Shown here in pieces: positions 46,601 through 48,176 of a stretch of 64,000 nt of DNA (position 1 is the first letter of the stretch; each line of letters begins with the position of its first letter). The DNA is from Corbicula japonica (taxonomy: Eukaryota > Mollusca > Bivalvia > Venerida > Cyrenidae): the NCBI GenBank assembly GCA_038501625.1, contig JAZAYU010000038.1, positions 1,302,001-1,366,000 on the forward strand, in the 5' to 3' direction. The notes beneath the pieces were generated by a model. The model saw only the letters and a program-made list of their open reading frames with translations, ran no database searches and was not told the DNA's origin. The position numbers and the translations under genes were made by a program.

Positions 46601-48176
46601 GATGAAAGCAGCTCAGTGTTTGAAGGGAAAGGAATTCCAGTTATGATAAACACCAGACCTCCGGCCGGACCGTATATGTATCCACGTGAGACTTTAGACT
46701 ATCCCACCTATGATAACTATGCACATGACAGATCGGCTTACAGTGGGCTGAGTAAGTGGTTTAATATTTATGCTAGGGTTTTGAAAACAACAACAAAAAA
46801 AACAAAACGTTACTAAAAGTTTGATATCAGTAACAGTTGGCATACAATATCAACATGAAATAAATCCTAATGCTGGTAACTTATTTAATGATATCTATAA
46901 ATAGATAGATCAACTTAATATACAAAAAACTTATGTATTTAATAAAGAACATCCTACTGTAATCTTTCGCAATATATTTCTTCTGCCAGACGTGCTTTTC
47001 TGAGATTATTTGGTGATTAAATATTTGTTAAATTTTTTCTTGTTGGCCTGTCCACCTCGACTTTTTAAACATATTTATTGTTGGTGTATTATGAAACGAA
47101 TCATTGACAAGTGTGAACTTATCGTACTCAAGCTTAAAATAAAGATATTGCAAAAACAATAAAACACATGAAACAATTTTAATTTTTCGTTTCATTACGA
47201 TGTAATATTTTGGTGACTGGTTTGTGACAAAAATTTCTGTGAACAATGTTAAATCTAATTTTTCAATTCAAATTAGATGGTGATAATGGCCAAGGCTTTT
47301 CGTGGGACTTCATGTTCGATTACTTCAACCCTAATGAGAAAGTAAGTTATTATTTATTAAGATATTGTTTATTTTAAATTATTACTTATAATTATAACTA
47401 TAGCCAAAATGAGTGATTCAAAATACCTAAATGACCGTCAATGATGTTACAACTCTTTTGTTTGATAAAAACATTGGCAAGTTTATGTTATTATGTTTTC
47501 CATGAACATTTGATTAAAATTTAAAACCACTCCGATTTGTGTAGACTGGATGTAATTACTCTTTTGTTAAATATAATTGCTTTGAATTTTATATTTAAGT
47601 TATTGGGTTTTTCATGAACTCTGATTCAAATTTAACATTTTGTTGCATATTAACTGGATGCCATTACACTCTTGTTTATTATGGTTTTCAGGAAGTGTAT
47701 CTAATTGGGTTTGCATTCAATTTAACTATTGTATAAATGATTTTAACACATTTTTATGTTTCTGAATTTACTCACCCTAAAGATTGATATACGCGGTTTG
47801 AAAGTATATCTGATTGAGTTTCCATAATTTTTTAATGAACATTTAACACCACAATTTTGTATTCCGCTCCAAAACATAACACGAAGTTGTGTATTTGTTT
47901 GTGAGTGCGTGCTTGTGCGCGCGCTTGTGTTTGTGAAAATTCGAATTTCGAATTAAGTGATATTTTTGTATAAATTATGTAGAAATGTACAATGATCCAT
48001 GCCAATAGATATTCAGCGATGTGATTCGTCAGTCGATCTGTCCACAGAATGAGCGAACATTTGTACCCCACTAATATTGATCATTTCACACCATAAATTT
48101 TTAAAGTTTCCTTCAATTTATAGATGTTTTTTTTCAATTTCAGTTTACTATTCAACGACCACGAATAAAAAAATAG
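1..48176 (+). CDS. Gene 1: MUC4-like transmembrane mucin (NIDO-AMOP-VWD-EGF-SEA-TM), 5' partial, 42 exons
   Basis: This is a spliced gene reconstructed by hand from GT/AG sites and reading phase. The 42 exons sum to 10536 coding bases from position 3, which is 3512 codons with the stop, so every junction is consistent. Approximate residues, counted from position 3: mucin 1-1413, NIDO 1414-1619, AMOP 1620-1777, VWD 1777-2056, beta-sandwich-like 2056-2190, EGF array 2190-3225, SEA 3237-3345, transmembrane 3393-3418, cytoplasmic 3419-3511. NIDO, AMOP and VWD in this order after a Ser/Thr mucin region is the MUC4 arrangement; the EGF array is much longer than in vertebrate MUC4, and a SEA domain is added. 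The likely role is an extended, O-glycosylated epithelial or mantle surface glycoprotein. Signal peptide and promoter lie before the window. Exon order and frame are seen; function is inferred from family. Confidence 0.88.
3..1060 (+). repeat. Mucin repeat type A, 75-bp unit
   Basis: About 14 copies of a 75-bp, 25-residue unit; the motif starting gtctacagttacatct recurs every 75 bases (for example near 231 and 306). Units carry [16 protein letters not shown] and TGTAT segments and differ by a few substitutions. A transition zone to about 1310 has irregular Thr/Ser repeats. Confidence 0.85.
1310..1890 (+). repeat. Mucin repeat type B, about 31-33-residue unit
   Basis: Roughly six diverged copies built from [16 protein letters not shown] followed by a Thr/Ser stretch, D/V-V-T and a TSTGG-like end. 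Units vary in length by small in-frame changes. Gly and Asp occur here but hardly in type C. Confidence 0.75.
1950..4190 (+). repeat. Mucin repeat type C, 66-bp unit
   Basis: About 34 copies of a 66-bp, 22-residue unit of the form [20 protein letters not shown] plus TP. SPTPTI is the most constant part; a variant with SLTPTI is clustered at about 3290-3740, suggesting local homogenisation. The array is expected to vary in copy number between alleles. Confidence 0.88.
4243..5577 (+). other. Intron 1; only a fold-back MITE recognised
   Basis: GTAAGA donor to TTTACAG acceptor. Apart from the palindromic element at 5072-5216 I see no gene or regulatory signal. Confidence 0.8.
5072..5216. mobile_element. 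Fold-back MITE family M1, copy A
   Basis: Nearly self-complementary over about 145 bp. The left arm reads gcccaagatcataaaac then gagatcagtctcaaatctca, and the right arm is its inverse ending near tttgaccca. The same sequence, in various states of decay, recurs at 19267, 39940, 50572 and 55378. Confidence 0.8.
5578..5711 (+). CDS. Exon 2: start of NIDO domain
   Basis: Acceptor TTTACAG, donor TATGTAAGT; enters phase 1, leaves phase 0. Encodes [20 protein letters not shown] and continues through [15 protein letters not shown]. In NIDO proteins this position holds the strand just before the VSENG-type motif, which begins the next exon. Confidence 0.85.
5712..8015 (+). other. Intron 2; (TA)n microsatellite, otherwise nothing recognised
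   Basis: AT-rich. The only clear structure is the dinucleotide run at about 7569-7624. Confidence 0.8.
7569..7624. repeat. (TA)n microsatellite
   Basis: About 28 uninterrupted TA dinucleotides in intron 2. Confidence 0.97.
8016..8324 (+). CDS. Exon 3: NIDO domain core
   Basis: Phase 0 on both sides (103 codons), TTTCAG acceptor, AATGTAAGT donor. It begins [11 protein letters not shown], the NIDO motif near the start of the domain, followed by [20 protein letters not shown], the characteristic segment in which an acidic residue and Gly-x-Val-x-Tyr-Arg occur. It ends with [11 protein letters not shown], matching the conserved x-V-T-W-x-x-V strand. The protein is therefore a NIDO protein; the family is extracellular. 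Confidence 0.93.
9060..9560. mobile_element. Long-TIR element family M2, copy 1
   Basis: Inner ends attggcaaaggtaga and its inverse tctacctttgccaat at about 9120 and 9497. Homology to the copy at 13981-14480 extends beyond these to an outer gttgcgttttcat motif near 9550. No transposase frame is visible, so it is probably non-autonomous. Confidence 0.7.
10124..10425 (+). mobile_element. SINE-like family S1, copy 1
   Basis: About 300 bp running from gggttggagttatttcacca through gttggtgcaccctagaacct and ggctgtgtggggaggctgtg to gatatgcatatttcac. The same ordered landmarks recur in both orientations throughout the window. I could not identify clear A and B boxes, so the SINE class is tentative. 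Confidence 0.7.
11419..11472. repeat. 18-bp perfect hairpin
   Basis: cctgtctttagcagccac at 11419-11436 is exactly complementary to 11455-11472, with an 18-base loop. The right flank resembles the ends of the pogo-type element at 30977, so this may be a truncated relative. Confidence 0.75.
11918..12092 (+). CDS. Exon 4: end of NIDO domain
   Basis: Starts [20 protein letters not shown], the NIDO strand with the conserved F-Q-L-V-I-V/T-D/S-G pattern, followed by SYQDM, a match to the usual Y-x-D-M/I. Enters phase 0, leaves phase 1 at GTAATG. Confidence 0.92.
12093..12964 (+). other. Intron 4 with an inverted-repeat element
   Basis: About 12203-12404 is a TIR element; the rest shows nothing recognisable. 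Confidence 0.7.
12203..12404. mobile_element. Small TIR element
   Basis: Inverted ends of about 65 bp: ctataaaaagttcactcttt then gaactcgtgtt on the left, and the inverse (gaactcgtgttcttcttcaa read on the other strand) on the right. About 200 bp, no coding capacity. Confidence 0.75.
12965..13221 (+). CDS. Exon 5: AMOP domain, first part
   Basis: Acceptor TTTCAG, donor TCGGTGAGT, phase 1 to phase 0. Encodes [14 protein letters not shown], then [13 protein letters not shown], where Cys spacing and Trp match the AMOP C-x-x-W region, then IPQCPCDRR, the conserved C-P-C. AMOP is an extracellular adhesion-associated domain found with NIDO and VWD in MUC4, and with VWD in SUSD2. Confidence 0.9.
13322..13770. 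repeat. Degenerate minisatellite, about 37-bp unit
   Basis: About a dozen diverged copies of a unit containing cctatgtattgatcatgttc and ctttcactttacatca. Confidence 0.85.
13981..14480. mobile_element. Long-TIR element family M2, copy 2
   Basis: Begins tgaaaacgcaacactttatt and ends with the inverse, ttgcgttttca. Inner arms agtttaataaattggcaa and ttcgccagtttattaaact. It is related to 9060-9560 along its length. Its right end lies about 13 bases from the acceptor of exon 6. Confidence 0.75.
14493..14706 (+). CDS. Exon 6: AMOP domain, second part
   Basis: Acceptor GATCCACAG, donor TCAGGTATG, phase 0 to 1. Encodes [20 protein letters not shown] and later [20 protein letters not shown]; the C-C-x-x-x-x-L-C-x-x-F/Y-x-x-x-R-P pattern is typical of the end of AMOP in MUC4-type proteins. 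Confidence 0.9.
14707..15880 (+). other. Intron 6 holding a 700-bp TIR element
   Basis: The element spans about 14981-15682. Remaining sequence shows nothing. Confidence 0.75.
14981..15682. mobile_element. TIR element, gatggcaacgagta ends
   Basis: Left end gggatggcaacgagtagt, right end actcgttgccatct, with several tactcgg/ccgagta motifs next to both ends. The ends resemble hAT-type non-autonomous elements (inference). The target duplication could not be decided. An 80-codon frame inside (15311-15553) matches nothing I know. Confidence 0.7.
15881..16135 (+). CDS. Exon 7: VWD domain start with GDPH motif
   Basis: TTTTTAG acceptor, phase 1 to 1. Begins [20 protein letters not shown], the canonical start of a VWD domain (GDPH-x-x-T-x-D-G-x-x-x-x-F/F-N). 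GDPH is the acid-sensitive Asp-Pro cleavage site known in MUC2 and MUC4. The following GHGEY matches the conserved G-x-G-x-Y/F. Confidence 0.95.
16136..16716 (+). other. Intron 7 with a dispersed repeat
   Basis: About 16290-16565 is a dispersed repeat whose end carries ggacggacgtatggacg and ctcccactttgtgtgggc, in the style of repeats common in bivalve genomes (recall, not searched). Confidence 0.6.
16717..16851 (+). CDS. Exon 8: VWD domain, middle
   Basis: Phase 1 to 1, acceptor TTTAACAG, donor GGTAAGTC. Encodes [16 protein letters not shown] and [18 protein letters not shown], beta-rich VWD core. Confidence 0.88.
16861..17250. repeat. 44-bp minisatellite
   Basis: About eight head-to-tail copies of a unit containing acacataattgtaaaacgtg and actacagccttattttgc. 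Starts about ten bases after the exon 8 donor; central copies are identical, outer ones diverged. Confidence 0.95.
17717..17911 (+). CDS. Exon 9: VWD domain, C-terminal part
   Basis: Phase 1 to 1. Contains [20 protein letters not shown], the VWD signature G-L-x-G-N-x-N-G-x-x-x-D-D-F, followed by PNG. Confidence 0.95.
18476..18727 (+). CDS. Exon 10: VWD-associated segment
   Basis: Phase 1 to 1, acceptor TTTTGCAG. Encodes [16 protein letters not shown], then FVPNYLDE and later [18 protein letters not shown]. This W-x-I-x-D-x-x-S-x-F-x-Y-x-x-G pattern with two later Cys follows VWD in MUC4-class proteins. Confidence 0.9.
18728..19451 (+). other. Intron 10; contains fold-back MITE copy B
   Basis: Nothing else recognised besides the element at 19267-19404. 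Confidence 0.75.
19267..19404. mobile_element. Fold-back MITE family M1, copy B
   Basis: Arms agattataaaactgagatct and its near-inverse ending ctcagttttatactct, with the shared centre gcgacaagtcgccatt. Confidence 0.75.
19452..19683 (+). CDS. Exon 11: beta-sandwich-like extracellular segment
   Basis: Phase 1 to 2. Encodes [12 protein letters not shown] and [20 protein letters not shown], a pattern like an Ig or cadherin-like fold that commonly follows VWD in these proteins. No named domain can be assigned from sequence alone. Confidence 0.85.
19995..20200. repeat. Short degenerate tandem repeat, about 24-bp unit
   Basis: Repeated accatatatttctgctgttt-like units just before exon 12; strongly diverged. 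Confidence 0.75.
20227..20396 (+). CDS. Exon 12: end of beta-sandwich-like segment and first Cys cluster
   Basis: Phase 2 to 1. Encodes [18 protein letters not shown], a typical last strand V-x-D-x-x-G-x-x-x-x-x-x-L-x-V, followed by [15 protein letters not shown], the first Cys-rich stretch before the EGF array. Confidence 0.88.
20565..20729 (+). CDS. Exon 13: EGF module
   Basis: Phase 1 to 1, acceptor TTTCAG. Encodes [20 protein letters not shown] and [15 protein letters not shown]; six-plus Cys, G-Y of EGF. This is the junction between the VWD part and the EGF array. Confidence 0.9.
21046..21190 (+). mobile_element. Dispersed repeat family S2, copy 1
   Basis: Carries gaccctgatcagagagtgca and ggctgatctgggtctaaact. 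A related sequence lies at 22225-22400. I recall such sequences being abundant in bivalve genomes; not checked. Confidence 0.5.
21222..21496 (-). mobile_element. SINE-like family S1, copy 2
   Basis: Inverse orientation of the landmarks: atgcatatcaggaatgccac, cagcctccccacacaacc, ggttctagggtgcaccaacc and tggtgaaatcactccaaccc. Confidence 0.75.
21494..21557. repeat. 32-bp direct duplication
   Basis: Two identical copies of a unit containing cagccttgaagtaacagata directly following the S1 copy. Confidence 0.9.
21887..22006 (+). CDS. Exon 14: calcium-binding EGF (super-repeat 1, unit 1)
   Basis: Phase 1 to 1. [16 protein letters not shown] then [12 protein letters not shown]: the D-I-N-E-C start and G-S-Y are those of calcium-binding EGF. 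Confidence 0.93.
22007..23070 (+). other. Intron 14 with a dispersed repeat (S2, copy 2)
   Basis: About 22225-22400 includes gatcagccggcacatccatg and tctgatcagtatctgcactg. The remainder shows nothing. Confidence 0.55.
23071..23196 (+). CDS. Exon 15: calcium-binding EGF (super-repeat 1, unit 2)
   Basis: Phase 1 to 1. [36 protein letters not shown]. All six EGF cysteines are present. Confidence 0.93.
23561..24196. repeat. 40-bp minisatellite, about 16 copies
   Basis: Intron 15 carries head-to-tail copies of a 40-bp unit containing ataagccctcgccttagaat and aaactactgacaattatcat, with substitutions scattered among copies. No spacers, so it is not CRISPR-like. Confidence 0.96.
24463..24582 (+). 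CDS. Exon 16: EGF without calcium motif (super-repeat 1, unit 3)
   Basis: Phase 1 to 1. [20 protein letters not shown] and [16 protein letters not shown]; lacks D-x-D/N-E-C, so probably does not bind calcium. Confidence 0.92.
24583..25096 (+). other. Intron 16; nothing recognised
   Basis: No repeat or exon supported. Confidence 0.7.
25097..25213 (+). CDS. Exon 17: calcium-binding EGF (super-repeat 1, unit 4)
   Basis: Phase 1 to 1. [14 protein letters not shown] and [20 protein letters not shown]. Confidence 0.93.
25214..25983 (+). other. Intron 17; nothing recognised
   Basis: AT-rich, no repeat family or exon recognised. Confidence 0.7.
25984..26070 (+). CDS. Exon 18: first half of a MEGF/laminin-type EGF (super-repeat 1, unit 5a)
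   Basis: 87 bases, phase 1 to 1. [20 protein letters not shown] then CDNVKG. The G-x-x-C-x-x-x-C-x-C spacing is that of MEGF/tenascin-like EGF; the second half lies in exon 19. In later super-repeats the two halves are fused in one exon. Confidence 0.9.
26488..26834 (+). repeat. Three upstream tandem copies of the exon 19 acceptor edge
   Basis: Copy starts at about 26488, 26574 and 26706, with the genuine exon edge at 26835; spacings 86, 132 and 129. The copies at 26574 and 26706 keep ACACAG acceptors and contain the start of exon 19 (GC-x-C-KAGW-x-GT-x-C-T-x-N), about 25 codons of exon, then intron. The 26574 copy has Cys changed to Tyr. The 26488 copy lost its AG and is most diverged. All spacing from 26574 on is a multiple of three and the frame is open. 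Confidence 0.9.
26835..27008 (+). CDS. Exon 19: second half of MEGF-type EGF plus calcium-binding EGF
   Basis: Phase 1 to 1, 174 bases. [38 protein letters not shown]. The start at 26835 was chosen because the paralogous exon at 57550-57723 has exactly this length. The upstream acceptors at 26574 and 26706 would lengthen it in frame by 261 or 129 bases. Confidence 0.88.
27378..27537. mobile_element. Pogo-type MITE, copy 1
   Basis: Begins cagtaaaaccccgaataaag and ends gcgaggtttcacta, flanked on both sides by TA. The ends match the Tc1/mariner-pogo style (inference). Confidence 0.75.
27591..27719 (+). CDS. Exon 20: calcium-binding EGF (super-repeat 2, unit 1)
   Basis: Phase 1 to 1, acceptor [46 protein letters not shown]. 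Confidence 0.93.
27697..28125 (+). repeat. Tandem copies of the exon 20 donor edge
   Basis: The exon tail plus donor and about 90 bases of intron recur at 27815, 27928 and 28045, spacings 118, 113 and 117. accgacgcaacgaagtgtac then AGGTAGC is intact in the first copy, AGGTATC in the second, and the donor is gone in the third. Identity falls steadily with distance from the exon. Confidence 0.9.
28301..28432 (+). CDS. Exon 21: calcium-binding EGF (super-repeat 2, unit 2)
   Basis: Phase 1 to 1. [37 protein letters not shown]. About 40 of 44 residues match gene 2 exon 58399-58530, the closest pair noted. Confidence 0.94.
28664..28835. repeat. Two adjacent small hairpins of one family
   Basis: 28664-28736 and 28758-28835 each start with aaagaaattagaaacgcaac-like sequence and end with its inverse (gttgcgtttctaa), with a 20-30 base loop. 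Probably two copies of a tiny fold-back element. Confidence 0.8.
28934..29059 (+). CDS. Exon 22: EGF without calcium motif (super-repeat 2, unit 3)
   Basis: Phase 1 to 1. [33 protein letters not shown]. Confidence 0.93.
29101..29281 (+). mobile_element. SINE-like family S1, copy 3 (internally deleted)
   Basis: gttggtgcaccctagaacgt and ggctgtgtggggaggctgt landmarks are present; the centre is shortened. Lies about 40 bases after the exon 22 donor. Confidence 0.75.
29694..29825 (+). CDS. Exon 23: calcium-binding EGF (super-repeat 2, unit 4)
   Basis: Phase 1 to 1. [39 protein letters not shown]. Confidence 0.93.
29919..30405. repeat. Threefold intron repeat split by an inverted-repeat insertion
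   Basis: A unit of about 100 bases containing gaaaaatgaatgtaacaatc and cacatgatcaaattcag occurs at 29919, 30219 and 30322. The first two are separated by about 190 bases holding the inverted pair gtagtgtttacgctagtttt / aaaactagggtaaacacta (30086-30218), as if an element had inserted into the array. Confidence 0.75.
30610..30867 (+). CDS. Exon 24: MEGF-type EGF plus calcium-binding EGF (super-repeat 2, unit 5)
   Basis: Phase 1 to 1, 258 bases. [56 protein letters not shown]. The donor is A|GTAAGT, so the first residue of the next EGF is Asn rather than Asp; gene 2 shares this. Confidence 0.94.
30977..31121. mobile_element. Pogo-type MITE, copy 2
   Basis: Left end cagtcaaacctgtgctttag, right end gacaggttttactg, TA on both sides (30975-30976, 31122-31123), about 145 bp. 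Contains several aaagaccacc motifs. Confidence 0.82.
31456..31575 (+). CDS. Exon 25: calcium-binding EGF (super-repeat 3, unit 1)
   Basis: Phase 1 to 1, acceptor [24 protein letters not shown] sequence (with Asn first), [20 protein letters not shown]. The end was placed at the first donor because the paralogous exon 60941-61060 has the same 120 bases. Confidence 0.88.
31543..32010 (+). repeat. 42-bp minisatellite made of the exon 25 donor edge, 11 copies
   Basis: Each 42-bp unit repeats the exon tail ctggaaacacgtgtcaag followed by GTATAA and about 18 bases of intron. Units alternate ataacacttcattat and ataagactttattat, giving an 84-bp higher-order period. All are in frame with exon 25 (14 residues: [14 protein letters not shown]). 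Nearly every copy keeps a GT at the donor position. Confidence 0.96.
32495..32617 (+). CDS. Exon 26: calcium-binding EGF (super-repeat 3, unit 2)
   Basis: Phase 1 to 1. [35 protein letters not shown]. Donor C|GTAAGT. Confidence 0.93.
32741..32840 (-). mobile_element. SINE-like family S1, 3' fragment
   Basis: Inverse of the 3' part: aggaatcgccacactcaac and aagcctccccacgcag. Confidence 0.6.
32943..33059 (+). repeat. Decayed upstream copy of the exon 27 acceptor edge
   Basis: tgtgaaacttaaatatgtag then aacgtatgccagac matches 33060 onward (cgtgaaacttaactatttca, gaacgtatgccagac) with a period of about 118. The copy has a Cys to Tyr change and a stop, so it cannot replace exon 27. Confidence 0.88.
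33082..33207 (+). CDS. Exon 27: EGF without calcium motif (super-repeat 3, unit 3)
   Basis: Phase 1 to 1, acceptor [40 protein letters not shown]. Confidence 0.92.
33208..33890 (+). other. Intron 27 with a poly-G tract
   Basis: Seventeen G at 33716-33732 followed by a small hairpin (tgtaggatcgaaatttccta). Nothing else recognised. Confidence 0.7.
33891..34016 (+). CDS. Exon 28: calcium-binding EGF (super-repeat 3, unit 4)
   Basis: Phase 1 to 1. [37 protein letters not shown]. Confidence 0.94.
34017..34698 (+). other. Intron 28; nothing recognised
   Basis: AT-rich; no repeat family or exon recognised. Confidence 0.7.
34699..34962 (+). CDS. Exon 29: MEGF-type EGF plus EGF (super-repeat 3, unit 5)
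   Basis: Phase 1 to 1, 264 bases. [57 protein letters not shown]. The calcium motif is weakened to D-K-N-E-C. Confidence 0.93.
34963..35950 (+). other. Intron 29 with a 20-bp tandem repeat
   Basis: Only the array at 35374-35478 stands out. Confidence 0.7.
35374..35478. repeat. 20-bp tandem repeat, five copies
   Basis: Unit cgtttaaagcatgcccattt, nearly identical copies. Confidence 0.96.
35951..36211 (+). CDS. Exon 30: MEGF-type EGF plus calcium-binding EGF
   Basis: Phase 1 to 1, 261 bases, acceptor [59 protein letters not shown] second double module directly after exon 29, outside the five-unit order. Confidence 0.93.
36212..36863 (+). other. Intron 30 with a degraded S1 fragment
   Basis: About 36651-36833 has weak S1 landmarks (agtggcaaattgcaactgac, ttcttgatatggatat). 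Nothing else seen. Confidence 0.45.
36864..36980 (+). CDS. Exon 31: calcium-binding EGF
   Basis: Phase 1 to 1. [36 protein letters not shown]. Confidence 0.92.
36981..37505 (+). repeat. About nine decayed tandem copies of the exon 31 donor edge
   Basis: Units of about 60 bases repeat the exon tail (tgttcttgtaaccctggtta, ggttctgttaatgattgtac) followed by AGGTTAGTAGA-like intron sequence. The near copies keep the Cys-Asn-Pro-Gly-Tyr codons; the far ones are shortened. Many keep a GT after the acag. Confidence 0.9.
37506..37950 (+). other. Rest of intron 31; nothing recognised
   Basis: No further exon-tail copies or other signal. Confidence 0.7.
37951..38232 (+). CDS. Exon 32: MEGF-type EGF plus calcium-binding EGF, last of the array
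   Basis: Phase 1 to 1, 282 bases. [57 protein letters not shown]. Slightly longer than other doubles because of an NNTVTPTQ insertion. The donor GTGCGT is weaker than usual. Confidence 0.9.
38233..39060 (+). other. Intron 32; nothing recognised
   Basis: No repeat or exon supported. Confidence 0.7.
39061..39096 (+). CDS. Exon 33: 36-bp Thr/Pro linker
   Basis: Phase 1 to 1, strong TTTTTTTCAG acceptor and CAGGTAAGT donor. Encodes [17 protein letters not shown] sequence, a short O-glycosylatable stalk between EGF array and SEA. Symmetric phase means it could be skipped without frame loss. Confidence 0.82.
39373..39476 (+). CDS. Exon 34: SEA domain, first part
   Basis: Phase 1 to 0. [33 protein letters not shown]. 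The alternating hydrophobic strand followed by an amphipathic helix fits the start of SEA. Confidence 0.83.
39496..39723 (+). mobile_element. SINE-like family S1, copy 5
   Basis: Starts about 20 bases after the exon 34 donor; landmarks cactaaccgttctaggaggt, ggctgtgtggagtggctgtg and gatatgtatattttac. Confidence 0.7.
39940..40052. mobile_element. Fold-back MITE family M1, copy C (degenerate)
   Basis: ggtactgaaaccacaattca on the left and gatctgagactggttttcag on the right; about half the palindrome is recognisable. Confidence 0.5.
40222..40320 (+). repeat. Two upstream tandem copies of the exon 35 acceptor edge
   Basis: TTTCTTTCAG then cttgtcgaa-tataccgaag and gaaacttaacgtcatgttg at 40222 and 40272; the genuine edge is at 40321. 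Periods 50 and 49. The copy at 40222 stays in frame overall; the one at 40272 would shift the frame. Confidence 0.92.
40321..40382 (+). CDS. Exon 35: SEA domain, middle
   Basis: Phase 0 to 2, 62 bases. [20 protein letters not shown], the SEA helix-to-strand region. The start was chosen by SEA length; use of 40222 would insert 33 residues, and 40272 would break the frame. Confidence 0.8.
40383..41166 (+). other. Intron 35; nothing recognised
   Basis: No repeat family or exon recognised. Confidence 0.65.
41167..41324 (+). CDS. Exon 36: SEA domain end with cleavage-type motif
   Basis: Phase 2 to 1. Starts [15 protein letters not shown] followed by hydrophobics at the SEA beta-turn is the known autoproteolysis site (G/S-V-V-V in MUC1-type SEA). 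Intron 35 falls just before it. Continues [13 protein letters not shown], the last SEA strand. Confidence 0.85.
41669..42442. mobile_element. 774-bp TIR element with TA target duplication
   Basis: Left end gagaggttgagatttaagac, right end gtcttaaatctcaacctctc, perfect over 20 bases, flanked by TA (41667-41668, 42443-42444). Contains a 173-bp palindrome and a direct repeat of gcacgcgagggaaacagtc. No transposase frame. Confidence 0.85.
41884..42056. repeat. 173-bp near-perfect palindrome
   Basis: acagttatttcatatgtgat at the left pairs with the inverse at 42037-42056; the centre is gttgcccgaggc / gcctcgggcaac around a five-base loop. Mismatches are few. Confidence 0.93.
42977..43091 (+). CDS. 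Exon 37: short Cys-bearing module before the membrane
   Basis: Phase 1 to 2. [38 protein letters not shown]. Four Cys, EGF-like but too few cysteines to call a full EGF. Confidence 0.85.
43361..43377 (+). CDS. Exon 38: 17-bp microexon
   Basis: Acceptor TTTTCCATAG, donor GGTAAGT; phase 2 to 1. Encodes E-L-K-T-T-T. It is needed to join exon 37 (phase 2) to exon 39 (entering phase 1), which is the main support. Confidence 0.8.
43693..43813 (+). CDS. Exon 39: transmembrane helix
   Basis: Phase 1 to 2. [20 protein letters not shown] and LCIIFY, about 26 hydrophobic residues, then the stop-transfer HKKRLSK. Type I topology follows from the Cys-rich N-terminal side and basic C-terminal side. Confidence 0.95.
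44321..44656. repeat. 30-bp minisatellite, about 11 copies
   Basis: Unit containing agactttgtaatgagatcat and ttatagtgtc. Confidence 0.95.
45050..46500. repeat. Tandem array of about 164-bp units, then diverged relatives
   Basis: At least four units of about 164 bases (gttaaagttgtctttttctc, gcaagtttcataacccctga, ccaaagttatgcccctttt) to 45780, then five looser units with gatcaaggtcaaggtcac and aaatagaaattcagtttc. Preceded by gcgggcgggcgggcg. Confidence 0.88.
46600..46751 (+). CDS. Exon 40: cytoplasmic tail, Tyr-rich
   Basis: Phase 2 to 1. [20 protein letters not shown], then [20 protein letters not shown] and [11 protein letters not shown]. Six Tyr within about 25 residues, several with acidic or Asn neighbours, suggest phosphorylation sites (inference). 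Confidence 0.9.
46752..47276 (+). other. Intron 40; nothing recognised
   Basis: AT-rich, no repeat or exon recognised. Confidence 0.7.
47277..47341 (+). CDS. Exon 41: cytoplasmic tail
   Basis: Phase 1 to 0, acceptor AAATTAG, donor [29 protein letters not shown], acidic and aromatic. Confidence 0.87.
47342..48143 (+). other. Intron 41; nothing recognised
   Basis: AT-rich, no repeat or exon recognised. Confidence 0.7.
48144..48176 (+). CDS. Exon 42: last residues and stop
   Basis: Acceptor CAATTTCAG; encodes [10 protein letters not shown] then TAG at 48174-48176. Closing the frame here makes the whole gene divisible by three. Confidence 0.85.
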   Translation, partial: FTIQRPRIKK

